NCBI RefSeq assembly: GCF_900177795.1
Contig: NZ_FXWJ01000004.1
Location: forward strand, 248,001-312,000
DNA length: 64,000 nucleotides
Origin: Plantibacter elymi (nom. nud.)
GTDB lineage: Bacteria > Actinomycetota > Actinomycetes > Actinomycetales > Microbacteriaceae
Reading direction: 5' to 3'
This document shows, in pieces, positions 63,761 through 64,000 of this stretch. The notes below the pieces were generated by a model. That model was not told the origin of the DNA. It was given only the letters and a program-made list of their open reading frames with translations, and did no database searches. Numbering within the stretch: the first letter of the stretch is position 1; the number at the start of each line of letters is the position of its first letter. The position numbers and the translations under genes are program-made.

Positions 63761-63998
63761 CCCGGTGCTGCCGGCCACCGATCCACCCGATCGGGAGCGA
63801 CAGCAGCAGGAGGTACAGCGCCTGGGCGCCGAGCCCCGGCACCGTCGCGGCCAGGATCCCGGCGAGCACCATCAGGCCGATCGGGAACCACACGAGCACC
63901 CACGGTTGGCGCGGCGCGGCTGCCGCTTCGTCGCTGAGTAGCCCGTCCCGCTCGACGACCACCTGCTGGAGTCGCACCGCGACCATCGACACGAGCAT
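63714..63998 (-). CDS. C-terminal part of a small membrane protein, cut by the right edge or complete
   Basis: At least 94 residues with two hydrophobic helices (PWVLVWFPIGLMVLAGILAA and LYLLLLSLPIGWIGG). The frame can start at 63998 but probably begins beyond the window. The last 16 residues (RVAPSTSSGTGEPFGP) are encoded by a copy of the intergenic hairpin element, so the original stop seems to have been replaced by repeat sequence. No function can be assigned. Confidence 0.55.
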   Translation of the reverse strand: MLVSMVAVRLQQVVVERDGLLSDEAAAAPRQPWVLVWFPIGLMVLAGILAATVPGLGAQALYLLLLSLPIGWIGGRQHRVAPSTSSGTGEPFGP

Positions 63999-64000
63999 CG

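Overview
The window is very GC-rich, gene-dense bacterial DNA. RpoB and RpoC are clearly actinobacterial, and both start with TTG. Starts often overlap the preceding stop (ATGA/GTGA), several promoters look leaderless, and intergenic regions carry copies of the TGAGCTTGTCGAAG hairpin element. This fits the family Microbacteriaceae, probably a plant-associated member. The genus cannot be fixed from the sequence alone.

Layout. (1) 1-16623, all minus strand: a type VII secretion (T7SS/ESX) locus. It holds an EccC/EssC-type ATPase with an N-terminal FHA domain, a WXG100 protein, a second WXG-like protein, an EspG-like chaperone, a putative secreted esterase followed by a lipoprotein, an 800-residue WXG-headed protein followed by another lipoprotein, FHA proteins and a PP2C phosphatase. 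EccB, EccD, EccE and the mycosin are not in the window. Two promoters, each ahead of a gene for a small Esx-type protein, carry the same 18-bp inverted repeat at the same distance from a -10-like hexamer. (2) 16885-18747: a secreted amidase-like protein and a membrane-anchored protein, convergent. (3) 18802-26456: rpoBC with a recognisable promoter and a strong terminator. (4) 26519-28862: the 5-oxoprolinase operon pxpABC. (5) 28919-35853: small housekeeping and accessory genes (spermidine-synthase-like, PQQ-type sugar dehydrogenase, SprT-like, DUF1697, TspO-like, DinB, DUF427, phosphosulfolactate phosphatase-like, EVE, SRPBCC), with a 111-bp coaxial palindrome at 34655-34765.

(6) 35888-53654, all minus strand: the most interesting block. 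It combines a GH127-type beta-L-arabinofuranosidase, a complete dipeptide/oligopeptide ABC importer, a prolyl aminopeptidase-like hydrolase, an Xaa-Pro aminopeptidase, a GntR/FCD regulator, and a full trans-4-hydroxyproline to 2-oxoglutarate pathway (epimerase, three-gene D-hydroxyproline dehydrogenase, DapA-family deaminase, 2-oxoglutarate semialdehyde dehydrogenase). The same operator sequence lies in front of both halves. I read it as one regulon for importing, de-arabinosylating, hydrolysing and catabolising hydroxyproline-rich plant glycopeptides (extensin fragments or arabinosylated peptide signals).

(7) 54133-62835: a DEAD-box RNA helicase, an acetyltransferase, a NUDIX protein, and an lhr-nei DNA repair pair. 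(8) 62852-63760: a tandem array of seven roughly 120-bp units built from two hairpins, which runs into the 3' end of a membrane protein gene cut by the right edge.

Functions were assigned from visible motifs, gene order and memory of protein families. No database search was run. Start codons were chosen from ribosome binding sites and overlaps.
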